Assembly (NCBI GenBank): GCA_038025085.1
Contig: CM076139.1
Location: forward strand, 18,617,307-18,681,306
DNA: 64,000 nucleotides
From: Tetragonia tetragonoides
Taxonomy: Eukaryota > Streptophyta > Magnoliopsida > Caryophyllales > Aizoaceae
Reading direction: 5' to 3'
The notes under the pieces were generated by a model. It did not search any database and had not been told where the DNA came from. It saw only the letters and a list, made by a program, of their open reading frames with translations. The first letter of the stretch is position 1; every line of letters starts with the position of its first letter. Shown in pieces: positions 1 to 11,358 of the stretch. The position numbers and the translations under genes are program-made.

Positions 1-284
1 GTAAATGGGAGGTCCCTGAATAAATCAAGCATCATTTGAGGGGGAACCAATGTTCAAGTTTTGGGATAAATGAGGGGGAACAAATGTTGTGGAGGATAAT
101 GGAGACTTTGGAGGATGCAACACGTTGATATAATGGAGTTCACACTCTAAGGTTTGTAAATTGCTTCAGATGTTCGTCAATGAGAGAATGAGATGCATAG
201 ATCAATATATACATGACTTGATAGTTTATACTGTTTTGTAACCGATATTTTTTTTATGTAACATATGAGAGGTAAAAAAGTAAA

Positions 285-285
<1 letters not shown>

Positions 286-325
<40 letters not shown>

Positions 326-342
326 AAACAAAAAAAAAAAAT
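286..342. repeat. A-rich homopolymer tract
   Basis: Nearly pure A run with a few T and C interruptions inside the SIRE-like spacer. It could be an old poly(A) insertion or simple expansion; nothing coding. Confidence 0.85.
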
Positions 343-1471
343 AATTAAACCTCTCGTATGAAATTTTGGTTCTAATACTCTTGATACCGGTTGATAATTT
401 TTGTTCATTAAGCCATGTCACATCTACTTACTATAGGTAGAAAGCACTTTTCATATGTGTTCCATGTTGTTTTTTGTATCAAGTTCGTGAACTACAAGAA
501 GGAGGCAATCTCAAATACATTTGAAGAGTGGTGCATCTTTTGAGTCACTTTATCAGGATGAAGCTGGAGACGTTGCCTTCACTTGGTAATAATATGGTAT
601 GGAACGAAGAAGGGAATGTATGTTATGGAGGTTTGAGTTTGAGGGGGAACAATGAGATGAACCTTGTTTTCACAGAATGGTTCAAATGGCAGCAACAAAG
701 GTGTATTTTGATTGAGTGGTTGGAGTATGAGTGGTAGAAGTTTGATGAGTTTAATGTGCGACTTGGATACCGAATCTTCGAGACTTACACAAGATGTGAA
801 GGAAGAGAGAGAAAATCCAAGCTATCCGACATCAAAAGCTTCTTCATATGACTAATCACCAAGCCTTTAGCATATTCATTCATGGCCCGAACCCTGTTTC
901 TAAACCTTGTTCCCTTCATAGACCTTTGCTTATTATTGTCTATCTATCTTTCGATTGACATTTGGTCTATAATCCATTGCTACTGTTTCTGATTTTCTTG
1001 TCTAACCCTTTGATAATGGAATGTTTCTTGTGGACTAGGTGTTGAGGATGGCTCATATCATTAGATTGTTAAGCTTGAGTTACTAGACGTCTTTGAATCT
1101 TCAAGTACTTAAACCCTGGTGGTGATGGGTGTGACATATTGATTTGTGACTCTATCTTTGTGTTGTATATACAAATTTACATGCGTGGACTTTTTGATGA
1201 TGCCAAAAGGGGGAAGTGATGTGTGCTTGCACTTAGGTTTGATATGATCATGAATAGTTTCTTTCTTATCTATCTCTTTTGACCCTATTCACTATGGATA
1301 GGTAGCATCTTGATAACTCTACTCATATATGGTTGTTGTTCTGATATGGTTGATATTTTAGATTGATTCTCTACTGGTCTTGTGAATAAAATGTTTTGCA
1401 AAAGATGTTTTATTCTGTCTCTCATTAATGGTCGTTGAGTGTTGATATACTTGAGCATAATTTAAGAACTA

Positions 1472-1920
1472 GTGAACCTTGTTTCTACTGGTTGGTTAAC
1501 GGTTTGGTAAATGCATGAGTTAGCTTGTATTTCATTGTTATATTGTTGAGATAAGCACAATAGTTTGTCATTATCAGAAAGGGAGAAATTGTTGAGTTCC
1601 GGTTTTAATGGATTGACAAACGATTGGACTTATCTCATGTAAGTTAACAAAAGTGCAGGATTGGTTTTGAATGAAGTTGTGAACCCTGTTCCTACTTACC
1701 CGTGGTTATTCTGGTTGGTTCACAGCAATGGTAAGTCAAGGTAAGCGCTTGAGTTAGTTTTGTACTCAATATAATTGGTATCTATCTCAGATAAGCACAC
1801 TAGTTTGTCATCATCAGAAAGGAGGAATTTGTTGGGTTCCTGGTTTTGATGATAACAAACAAAGTGTCCTTATCTTTGTATGAACTAACTATGATGACAG
1901 GTTTACTTAAGGATTCAAGA
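1472..1920 (+). repeat. Diverged tandem duplication spanning polypurine tract and LTR start
   Basis: Two diverged copies of about 210-240 bp follow each other (about 1472-1678 and 1679-1920). Both contain GTGAACC near the start, a GATAAGCACA-TAGTTTGTCAT block, a purine tract and a TGTTGRGTTCC LTR start (1590 and 1830). The second copy carries the LTR start that has the TGTTGGGT end matching the far LTR terminus, so 1830 is taken as the true LTR edge. Confidence 0.7.
1815..1829 (+). promoter_or_regulatory. Polypurine tract of SIRE-like element
   Basis: CAGAAAGGAGGAATT lies directly before the LTR start TGTTGGGTTCC; purine-rich tracts at this place prime plus-strand DNA synthesis in LTR retrotransposons. 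A second, similar tract is at 1575-1589. Confidence 0.7.
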
Positions 1921-3332
1921 AGTTAAAGCGCTTGATGCATGATTGCTCATGAAGATGCTTGGATCCTTTCAAGACATGAAGACTATGTCTTTAGTTGGTA
2001 TTTCTATTATTAGTCTTCATGTACTACGCATTGAGTGTGTTATAGGTTGGATTCAAAGTGGTCTTGACAAGGGACGAACATACACAAAGGTTGAAGTGCA
2101 TAAGGTTCAAAGACTACAGGGGAACAATCTTGTGAACCCTGTTCTCTATGACCAGCACTAGAGCTTGAAGGAACCAAAGGGGAACAAATGCTTTGGACCC
2201 TGTTGCTTCTAGCTGTGTATCTGGACGAGTTTTGCATAATATCATATTTATTATTTATGTGAATATTTGTGTATTATCTTTCTAGATCTTCACACAAATA
2301 TTCTTCTGATGAAATATAAATCGTTTTGGAAATTTAGATATTGCAAAATAGATTTTACAGATTGGAAAAAGATTTTATTTTGGAAAAGATATTATCTTTT
2401 AATTTATGGCCAAGGTTTATTTATTATGGAAAGTATTATGTTATGGAATATCTCTATTATCTTTTAGAGTTTATATTCTGATAATATACCTATATTAGCT
2501 GGCCTAAATCTTCTGTAAAATATGTTGGACGAATTTCCATCTATATTCATTAGGGTTTTATAAAGTAAAAGTGTTTTGCTTTATCTCAAACTCTAGGATA
2601 ACTTTTTGGAGATATTATCTTTTGGAAAACGATTTTAACCTAGAAGGAAAATGAGCCTTCACCTCCCCTATATAAGGTGGAGAATAGCTTCAGTTGACTT
2701 CATACCTTGAGAGAGTTTTGACGTGCAAAAGAGTTTTCAAATCATATTTCAAACATCCAAGTCGTCCATATAAATACAGTCTAGCATTACACTGAGAATA
2801 ACCTTTGGACCATGTTCCCTATCAGATCTGTTTTGAGTCTTTCCTTTGCATATTCATTGCATAATAGATTTTCATTGTAGTCTTATTTGCTTATTAAAGA
2901 AGCGAGTTGTAAGGCAGTCATTATACACAAATAGATCTGTAATTACTCTAGCTTAGTAACGAGCGTAGAGTTTTCCTTCAGGTGAGTGTGTGACTTGGAA
3001 GGATTGACAACACATTAGTAACGGTGTGTGGTGTGTTAGGGTACTGTGCTGTATCCTGTTGTGGCTCTAGTAGTAAGAGAAGTAGTGTGACAAAATCCCA
3101 AGTAAGTGGGTCGTGGTTTTTACTCCTATTGAGCGTAGGAGGTTTTCCACGTTAAAAAAAGCCTTGTCTTATTTACTTTTAGTGTTTTGTATTCTGCTTA
3201 ATCTGCTGTATAGGAACAATGTTTACAACGTTGTTCTCACTATTGTTCTTAAGTAACAAACGTCTGTTTTATTGCGAAAAGTAGGCGTCACTCTATTCAC
3301 CCCCCCTCTAGAGTTTCTTAGTGCACCCAACA
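1830..3332 (+). mobile_element. 3' LTR of SIRE-like Ty1/copia element
   Basis: The 1503-bp LTR starts TGTTGGGTTCC and ends GTGCACCCAACA, giving the inverted terminal pair TGTTGGGT/ACCCAACA. Its last 40 bases contain the CACCCCCCCTCTAG-like run seen at the 3' edge of many SIRE LTRs. A TATA box lies at 2669. The base run after the LTR (ATTAG) should be the target duplication, but the left end of the element is outside the window, so it cannot be checked. Confidence 0.75.
2669..2675 (+). promoter_or_regulatory. TATA box in SIRE-like LTR
   Basis: TATATAA in the context CCCCTATATAAGGTGG, about 840 bases into the LTR, a usual place for the U3 promoter of such an LTR. Transcription would start about 30 bases downstream. 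Confidence 0.5.
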
Positions 3333-3653
3333 ATTAGGGAGTTCCTGTTTGATGTTTTCCACAATGAAGGCTCTCTTATTTTTAAAAAATATTTTTTTTT
3401 ATTTTTTTTGTTATTCTGTCATAGGCAACTTAAGTTCGTCATAGGATTGAAACAAAAAACATTGATGGGAATCAAAATGCAATCTTTATTGAATCGAAGA
3501 GAAGCATTACACGTGAACTAAGCTAGACTCTATGGACGAATTGAAAAGTTAAACTAGATATCATAAGACTTCACTGGACTCGACCAGACTTGCACACTAG
3601 GAGACTTCGAGTCTCTTCAATTTCTCGAGCATGGGCTGTTTGACAGGAATATG
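3333..3653 (-). mobile_element. Distal fragment of B1 gypsy element, beyond gag
   Basis: This is the left flank of element A. On the minus strand it continues B1 sequence that resumes at 13263, since the five bases ATATG are repeated on both sides of A. It holds an AATAAA-type signal on the minus strand (about 3490-3500) and a T-rich run near 3390. The rest of B1, including its 3' LTR, is missing; the SIRE-like LTR abuts it directly at 3332. Confidence 0.5.
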
Positions 3654-5597
3654 TGTAGACACCAAATTGTGTCTCTGTCCCACCAAAAACCCGAAGATGA
3701 TGGATATGGAATAACTTGGACTATATGAAATTTCAAAGTGTTAGAACTCTTGATCATTGGCATAAAGCCTATCATTTCACCACAATCACATACCCCATTC
3801 TATAAACTTTCCAATGCCCCTTACCTTGTTCCAAACGGACACCGGAGTCAAAAGATATGATACCACAAAGTTATGGGACAAAAAAGATGCTTTGATTACC
3901 GCACTCTACGGTTCATATAGGATTTTCATCCATTAGAGGAATAACTCCTAAGTGGAACTAATTCACCTTGATTCCTCATACAAATACCTTCAAAATGACA
4001 TATTATGGATCCATGTCCAATAAGAAACGAATGAGATATGATCCCATTACCGCAAAGTATACTGAAATGGACACCTCTTTATTATTTGGGCCACAAATTC
4101 CTAAATACTCATGATAATTGGGCTTAAAATATGTCCAAACAAATCTATTTGAATAAGGAATCCAATGCAAAAAGAATCAGGTCAATCAGAGGTCAAACAA
4201 AGAAGTTATGAGCCGTCAACAGTTGTCTTGCTACTTGCCGGAGCGGCTGAACCGCTTGCCCTAGCGGCTAAACCGCTTGCCCTAGTGGCTGAGCCGCTTG
4301 ACCTAGCTGCTAGACCGTTAGTCCAAGCGGTAGCCGCTTGGAGCCTAGAAAAGCCACTTGGATGCCAAGCGGCCCCACTCGAAAGGCGCCTAATGGACTA
4401 GTTTGTCCGGCCTTTTTGTCAGTTCCGTCCCAGACCTAAACCTAGCTCTATATATACTCTTTTCCTTCATTTTTTCAAGGGGAACACAATGGAGAACTCA
4501 AATTCAACCCTAGAACTCTCTAGTTAACCCAAATCTCTCTATCTTCATCCATGTCCTTCCTCCTTCACCAAGAAAACCACTCTAATCATCCTTCGACCAC
4601 AAAAAACTAATCCTTTACCCTTTCCACCACAAATAAACCTTTAATATCATTCATCTTCACAAGATAAAACATAATTCATCTACCTTTGATCAATAACAAG
4701 AATCTTTGGGAATTCGTCCGTTCGTAAGTGAACATCCAAATTCTCCATCGTGAGGGTTTATTTTCCTTAAATCAATTCTTTTTATGATCATGTTTTACTT
4801 AGATTATGCTTATGGTTGATTAATTTGCATGTGTTTATTATGATTTTGTATATTAGTATATTAATCATGTTAGATTAGTTTAATTCATGTTTATTGCATG
4901 TTTAGTATAAAAATCATGTTTTGCATATTTACATGTTTAATTAGTATAGAATTAGATTAATTGCATGATTAGATCAATTTTCATATTAAATATAATTATT
5001 GCATGAGAAGCATGTTCTTATTAACTACTTCTTTATTGCTTTAGTTTAATTCCAATGAAGGTACTAACTTGTTTATTAATGCAAGTTGGCAATTGGCGCG
5101 TTAAGCAAGAACGGTAGGTTTTGCAGAATATTATTATCTTGTGTATTTATTGGGTTAATCTTGCGCTTTATTAATTCATAGCATGTAATTGGATAAATCA
5201 TGTGCAAAGAGATAACAATAGCAATAATTCATGTTGTTCAAACCCACTTAGTTAATTCTAGGAATTGGACGACCGAATTTGTTTGGAACCGTGCAACTTT
5301 AATTGTTAATCAAGATCAATTAATAGAGGCCGTTTATTAACGGGCGTAATTGGGTGCCTAACACCTTCCCAATTCGTACCCACACCCCCGAACTCATCTT
5401 TGGTTCTTTGGGTCATTAGAGTCAATTTATCCCCAATCGGGATTGGGGGGCATTAAACCTAGGTTGGAGTCTTTCTAGACTTTTGATTTGGGTTCTTTAT
5501 TGGTTTCCAAGTGTTTTCCTTAAAATTTGGTGGCGACTCTTCAATTATCATAAACACTCAAGAGAAAGGGAGTATAATTCAAACCCTGGTGTTTATA
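3654..5597 (+). repeat. 5' LTR of element A
   Basis: 1944 bp from TGTAGACACC to GTTTATA; the last C of the canonical ACA end is T here. It pairs base for base over most of its length with 11359-13262. It carries a small cluster of GCGGCT/AGCCGC dyads (about 4240-4345) just before the TATA box. Confidence 0.9.
4449..4456 (+). promoter_or_regulatory. TATA box of element A LTR
   Basis: TATATATA in the context CTAGCTCTATATATACTC, repeated at the same place in the 3' LTR (about 12134-12141). It follows the GC-rich dyad cluster, consistent with the U3 promoter. Confidence 0.55.
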
Positions 5598-5598
5598 G

Positions 5599-5616
5599 TG
5601 GCGACTCTGCTGGGGG
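5599..5616 (+). promoter_or_regulatory. Primer-binding site of element A (tRNA-Arg type)
   Basis: TGGCGACTCTGCTGGGGG begins one base after the 5' LTR. TGG matches the tRNA CCA end, and the following bases resemble the complement of a plant tRNA-Arg 3' end, the primer usual in Ogre-like elements. The tRNA assignment is from memory of the family. Confidence 0.75.
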
Positions 5617-7361
5617 TATATTAAGAGGGTGTAACTTGAAAGTTGATCAGGATCAATTGTTGAAATTTCATTGTTCATGACCTTATTATTATTGCTCTTA
5701 TTAATTGTTAGCTTCGCATTCATACATTCATTTGCATGCGCTTGCGCGACTTCCGAGCTTGTTTTAACAAGTTCGAACCAATTTTTAGCCCTTGGAGTGT
5801 GGTGAAGTGCCTTGGTGGAAATCCATTCGATTCCCCTTTTTCAAGAAACATGGATCCCCCACCTCATGTACCTTCCTACGCAATCGTCTATTCGACAAGT
5901 AGGATAACAAGAATGCATCATATTGTCGCGCATCCCGCGAATTATTGTACATTCTTGATCATTAGTCCCTTTTGACCAAAACCTTGAAGCCTACCCAGTT
6001 GCATGAATTAGAACCAATGTTTTAGGATTGAAACTCAGACTCATGTCCATGCTAGATCTTTGTGACTGCATTGTTTGCGTGAATGTGTTGTTTGCCCTAA
6101 CGTGAACGGAATCTTTGCGTAATCTTTTATGCCTAAGATTGAGTCTAGAATATTTTGATTTTAGGAAATAATATTCCATGAATGATACCTAGGATGCTTG
6201 TTGCCTTAGAAAAAATTTTCCTTAAATTTTTTCCTTCCCGTCCAAGTGATGGGTTTTAGCCAAAGATCCCAAATAAAATAAAGAGTCAGTCTTTCCTTAA
6301 TCAAGAGTACAATATTTTATTTTATCCTAATTTGAGTTAAAATAATATCTTCCCCTTTCCTTACTCAAGAGTATGATCATTTATTTTATCCCAATTTGAG
6401 TCTAGAATAAATTCTTCTCCTTTCCTTAGTCAAGAGTATAATCTTTTATTTTATCCCAATTTGAGTCTAGAATAAAGTTTTCCCCTTTCCTTAGTCAAGA
6501 GTATAATCTTTTATTTTATCCCAATTTGAGTCTAAAATAAAATATTTCCCTTTCCTTAGTCAAGAGTATGATCTTTTATTTTATACCAATTTGAGTCTAG
6601 AATAAAATTTTCCCCTTCCCTTGGTCAAGAGTACAATATTTTATTTTATCCCAATTTGAGTCTAGGGTCAATCTTCCTTTTCCATAGTCAAGAGTACATA
6701 TTTTCTTTATTAAGAGTCGAAAATATTCCCCTTTCCCTGTCTGTAAGTCAAGAGTCTCCGTATTTTTCTTTTATTGAGTCGAGGATCTTTGGCCTAAACA
6801 TGTTACTTGTATATTATGGCAACTTTGTTGAGGAATCATTCAAGATTAATTTCCCACATTTTCTTTCTTTCTAAAAAAAATGTCATTACATTGCATCTCA
6901 TTCTAGAAGCTCCATGCTAGGACATATCGAATATTCTACATTGCATCATACGTCATTCTAGGACATCCATTTACTATAGATAGGTAGCTCTACTTGTTAA
7001 GTGTTGATCATACATGTTGCATCTCATATATGACATTTAGATTGCATGAATAATCATCGTAGGTCATTTTCTCATACATTGTTTCATGGCATACATGTCT
7101 AGGCCATTCTAGAGTCTTTGCATATCATACATTTTGCATGAACATTCACATCACTCATGTCCATCATTCTAGCATTTGCATGTCACATATAGTTGCATTC
7201 ATCTTAGACCACATTGCATATAGACTTGTCATCATTGCATGTCCATCTTAGACTTGCATGCTAGGACTCCATGAGTAATTAAGAGTGTGTTTATCCAAAA
7301 AAAAATATTTGTTCAAGTCTCCTCCCTCAGTGTCCCTCACCAAGTTAAGTGAATATTCAGA
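5617..7361 (+). other. Element A 5' leader, non-coding
   Basis: 1.7-kb leader between primer-binding site and gag. The first kilobase has only short frames without family resemblance. It holds a tandem array (6255-6790) and a stretch (6880-7260) with loosely repeated CATTGCAT and GCATGTC words. Confidence 0.6.
6255..6790 (+). repeat. Tandem repeat, about 64-bp unit, in element A leader
   Basis: About eight units, each with a CCTTAGTCAAGAGTAYAAT block, a TTTTATTTTATCC block and AATTTGAGTCTAGAATAAA. Anchors AATTTGAGT recur at about 64-bp spacing from 6333 to 6653; units after 6700 are shortened and diverged. Confidence 0.85.
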
Positions 7362-8246
7362 TTGGTAGAAAAAGGAACTACGGTCCGAGATACCGAAAGC
7401 AACCGTCTGGTTCGAAAGCAGTTTATCACTCAACCACTTTCATCTTCCATACACGTTGCCATGGTTGGAGATAATGAAGTACCTAAGACCGATGAGCAAA
7501 TGATCAAGGAGATGATGTCTTTGTTAAAATCTATGGACAATCATCTGACTGTCATTTAACAAAAACTTAACGACACTCCTCCACCTAACGAGGACGTGAT
7601 CGTACTTGAGGCACAGATCAAGAAGCTCGAATTAGTCTTGACCCAAAACAATATCATAAGTGACTACATGATCAATTTTAAAGGATATTCCTCTCACATC
7701 AAGGGAAAACTCCCACCTAAGTTCTCAATGCCCGAAGTCCCCATTTTCAAAGGGCCTGATGATCCAAAAGATCACATAAGGGCCTTTACTACTGCAATGG
7801 GCCTAAGAGGGGTAGATCCTAACTTATATGTCCACCTCTTCTCACAAACCTTGGACCCCACTGTGAGGGCATAGTTTTTCAAGATCGAGGCCAATCAAGT
7901 TCAAGATTGGAACAAGGTGTCCAGTTTGTTCCTCACTAGGTACGCTGACAATGTCAGTCAACCAATGACCATTAGAGAGCTTGAAGCTATCAAGCAAGGT
8001 GAAAATGAAAACTTCACTGATTTTGTCAAGAGATGGACAACCAAGATTGCCGAAATGATTGAACGTCCATCTGAGGAAGAGCAAATTCGCAAGTTAATCA
8101 AGAACCTTCAACCAAGGTATCTTAATCATTTAAAGTTTCAAGCCATCGACACCTACGCACAACTCAATTATGTAGGTATTGAAGATGACATCCTCGCCCA
8201 ATTAGGCAATAATACCACCAAGCCCAATGGCGAAGCCCAAACTTGA
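7362..8246 (+). pseudogene. gag of element A (Retrotrans_gag type), two in-frame stops
   Basis: One reading frame of about 294 codons encodes a Ty3/gypsy capsid-type Gag. The first part is helical and charged; the core from about residue 115 on starts with a KLPPKFSMPEVPIFKG segment and runs through a DHIRAFTTAMGL block, a SQTLDP block and a FLTRYADN...MTIRELEAIKQ segment typical of the retrotransposon gag domain, ending with a LIKNLQPRY segment. There is no CCHC zinc knuckle and no pol follows. Stops at 7557 (TAA, before QKL, likely once CAA) and 7872 (TAG, before FFK, likely once TGG) break the frame. No ATG is visible at the very start; the frame opens after a TGA at 7350, so the true start is uncertain. 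It is clearly homologous to the B1 gag at 43352-44269. The protein would assemble particles packaging element RNA in the cytoplasm. Confidence 0.85.
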
Positions 8247-10279
8247 GTCATAGAGTTTTATGCTAAGTTGGAGAGTTCCTCCCATTTTCTTTCTTTTGTC
8301 GAGTCCAAGTCTTGTCTTAGGATCCCTTTTCAGCATTGAAATGCTTCATTTTACATTGAATAAAATAAGCCTTTATTTATCTCTTTCTTTTCTCATGGAA
8401 TATTTTAACTTGGAAATCCAATGATGAACCTGAGTTGCTAAATCTGATTGAAAAATGCAATGGACATTATCTTTTGAGACTAATTGAGAAGGACCAACAA
8501 AAAAAAAGGGACACACATCCTAAAGTCGTACCGAGGACATGAGGCATTCATTTGGCACCCTATATTATTATCCTTTCACTTACAATAATAAAAGTTACCA
8601 CTTGGAGCCCATTTGAGCCAACAAACACAAGCCACTTTCTTTCTTAAACCACATTTATCCTAACCCTGGGTATGGAAAGTGTGCATCATCCTTGAGTGTC
8701 ACTAAAATAACAAATTGGTGAGGAAAGCTCCACAACTCAAGAAAGAAAAGAGCTCAAGGAGCAAGTGATAAAAAAAAAAAAAACCAATCCCGAAAAAAAA
8801 AATCTCAAGTCACTCGAAAATAACGAGAGAGTTTCCTCACCACAAAGTGACACCCTAGCACACTGGGGGCTTTTTATGTGTATTTGAGCCTTAATATCCC
8901 TTCTTTGGCAACCATCACATTGGCCCAACATTACAACGCAAAAGACCTCCTAGAGGTATGACCCTTCAAAGATTTGTGTTCACCTAAAAAAAAAAAGAGG
9001 CCCGCTAGGTTGAAAACCCGAAAGGGCGGCCTAGACAAAAGTTAGGGTATATAAAAAAAAATCCCGCTAAGTATATTCATTCAATGGCTTAGGCAAAAAT
9101 GGTAAGCTCGGTGGGTCGATCCCCCAAGACAATGACTCAGGCAAAAGTTAGGGCACTAAAAAAAAATCTATGGTCCCCGAACTAGGTTTTGGCCTGATTC
9201 TGCAAGGATACGTAGGTAACCTCTTTGGAGGCCTGACCCCATCAAAATATCATCAATAAATCTCGCATCTCACATGTGATAATCAAAGGTTCTGAACAAT
9301 CACTTTTCATATGGCAACTCAGAATTCTAAGGGTTTTTAACTTCCGTGATTTTTAGCCCATTTTAGAACTCAAGACTTGGAGTCGAGTTTGAATTACCTT
9401 CATCATCTTCTATCCATCACAAAACATTCCGTTGTTTTTTTTTTTAGCACTTAAGCCCATATATTTCATAATACAACATCTCTACCCAGAGTTCTCCACT
9501 TTGCTTTGGCTCTATACTCGCAACTCGTGGCTTTGCAACTGTCATCTCTTGGACCTATGACTCCATCTGAATGTTTGTCACTCTTGATATCATTGAAGAT
9601 TCACCATCATTGGAGAAAACTTTGATCCACACTGGGGGCTTTTGTTTCCCCTAATTCTGGTGAAAAGCATTTGAAGACTTTGGGTCTCATCTACATAAGG
9701 AAGTTACTTCAACGAGCTTGGTCGCACCCTAACACTGGGAGCTTTGCCTATTCGTTGAAGACATCTCTAGAACATACTTATCGCAGGACTTATGAGGGGC
9801 ACTCTCCTTTCTAAAAAAAATAAATAATAATAAACAATCTCTCATGTTTTCCCTTGGAGTCTTGTCTCTTAGGCATACATTTAGCATCACATGTGTCCAG
9901 TCATATGCATCATCATTCATAGTTAGGTTTCATGGAGCTTTAGGCCTTGTTATCATCACATTGCATTGAGTCTCATGACATTCACATGCTCATTTGTATA
10001 GCACAATATTTGAATGCATTTGATTTGCATATCATTAGACTTTTGCATCATCATTTGATTGGGTGTTCCTAAACTTTCTTCACTAATTGGGTCTAATCCT
10101 TAGGGTTTTGTCCGATATCTTTTAAGGTATTAGGACGTAGGTGTGTCCTATAGAACACTATTTTCAGTAGAGTCGCGTCTTTTCTGATTATCGCATTGAT
10201 TACACTCATATGCAAATGAATGTTTACGTATATTGCTGGTTAAACCAACTTATTTGACTAACCTTATATACAGGTTCAC
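8247..10279 (+). other. Element A 3' non-coding region without pol
   Basis: Two kilobases where pol would be expected. No protease, reverse transcriptase or integrase motif was found on either strand. It contains several A-rich runs (8760-8810, 8985-9000, 9050, 9160), three ACACTGGGRGCTTT words (8860, 9628, 9731) that resemble the polypurine tract, and the GGATACGTAGGTAACCT motif. Confidence 0.6.
9170..9235 (+). promoter_or_regulatory. Conserved non-coding motif of Tat-like elements
   Basis: The segment reads CCCGAACTAGGTTTTGGCC, a short gap with CTGATTC, then GGATACGTAGGTAACCTC. The same arrangement occurs on the minus strand of B2 at about 21996-22040 downstream of integrase. I recall the core in many Tat/Ogre-type elements after pol; its role is unknown to me. 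Confidence 0.55.
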
Positions 10280-10915
10280 GTTTGACCAAGAGTCAACGCA
10301 TCAATTATCTCTATAATTGACTAACCACGCAGGTTACTCGACCAATGGTCGAAACTACACGACATTAAATTCACATTACATTTATCATAACATTTATTGT
10401 GTGACCTACATCACAAGGTCTCTGCTTCGATGGAAAATCGAGCAAAATATTCATTATTATCTTATTTATAATGAAATACCTTTTATTGTGTGACCTACAG
10501 CACAGGGTTCCGATTTGACTAAAAGTCAAATAGCTATTGTGTGACCTACAGCACAGGGTCTCCATTCGACAAAGAGTCGAATGAATATATCATTTATTAT
10601 TTTAACATTTATTGTCTGATCTACAGCACAGGGTCTCCGTTCAACTGATAGTTGAAGGATTTTTATTGTGTGACCTACAGCATAGGGTCTCTATTCGACT
10701 AAGAGTCGAATGAACATTTTATTTATTATTTTATCATGACATTTATTGCGTGACCTACAGCATAGGGTCTCCATTCAACAGATAGTCGAATGAATATATC
10801 ATTCATTATTTTAACATTTATTGTGTGACTTACACCACAGGGTCTCCGTTCGACTGATAGTTGAAGGACTTTTATTGTGTGACCTATAGCACAGGGTAGT
10901 CGAAAGAATAATTTA
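10280..10915 (+). repeat. Tandem array with a hairpin in each unit
   Basis: About eight units of alternating 52-90 bp, each with a TGTGACCTACAGCACAGGG block followed by a small inverted repeat. The stems include ATTTGACT/AGTCAAAT (10513), CATTCGAC/GTCGAATG (10563), TTCAACT/AGTTGAA (10640), ATTCGACT/AGTCGAAT (10693) and TTCGACT/AGTTGAA with a G-T pair (10849). Paired substitutions keep the stems; see findings. Confidence 0.85.
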
Positions 10916-10943
10916 TTTATTACTTTTATGAAATTAATTATAT

Positions 10944-11165
10944 GTCAATGTACAATCCAGACGAGTGTTCATCGGCTTCAATTCGGCGAGCTCTGTCGAC
11001 TTCAATATTCAATCTTCAATGTTCAATGTTTAAACCAGACGAGATTTCATCAGCTTCAATCCGGCGAGTTTTGTCAACTTCAATATTCAATCCAGACGAG
11101 AGTTCATCGGCTTCAATCCGGAGAGTTCCGTCAACTTCAATATTCAATCTTCAATGTTCAATCAG
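10944..11165 (+). repeat. Tandem repeat, about 60-bp unit, before polypurine tract
   Basis: Three to four units with CAGACGAGWKTTCATCGGCTTC-like, ATTCGGCGAG-like and GTCGACTTCAATATTCAAT-like blocks. The frames across it only translate the repeat. Confidence 0.8.
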
Positions 11166-11344
11166 ACAAGGATCCTTCAGCTTCAATTCGACAAATTCCG
11201 CCATATCAATTTCAAGCTCGTTCAGGTCAAGCTTCTTACATTATCGTATCACTTACAATTTTCACCATATTTTGTCTGTTTGTGGTACTTAGATGTAGGT
11301 ACTTGCTTGAACTACTTTGACCTTCCCTCTATTCGAGCTCGGTC

Positions 11345-11358
11345 AAAGTGGGGGCTTC
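11345..11358 (+). promoter_or_regulatory. Polypurine tract of element A
   Basis: AAAGTGGGGGCTTC directly before the 3' LTR. The identical tract lies on the minus strand at 15574-15587 before the B2 3' LTR. Confidence 0.85.

Larger units (their letters stand above)
1..1829 (+). mobile_element. SIRE-like Ty1/copia element, 3' internal non-coding part (left-truncated by window)
   Basis: This stretch leads into a 3' LTR at 1830 and has the look of the long spacer between pol and the 3' LTR of SIRE/Maximus copia elements: phrases of the type GAGGGGGAACAATG recur near 38, 70 and 640, and a block near 1200 reads GATGCCAAAAGGGGGAAG. No reading frame of gag, pol or envelope type could be recognised; the short open frames here have no family resemblance. 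The 5' LTR and coding part must lie left of the window. The family call rests mainly on the LTR and polypurine tract. Confidence 0.55.

Noticed and set aside
226..408. Minus-strand frame with a long Phe run
   Set aside because: It reads the A tract at 286-342 on the opposite strand.
10365..10915. CRISPR-like look of repeats with variable gaps (also 60176-60500)
   Set aside because: Plant nuclear DNA, repeats diverged and gaps themselves repetitive; these are tandem repeats of retroelement or local origin.
10928..11320. Overlapping frames of 69-130 codons
   Set aside because: All three plus frames are partly open because the 60-bp tandem unit has few stops; no family resemblance.
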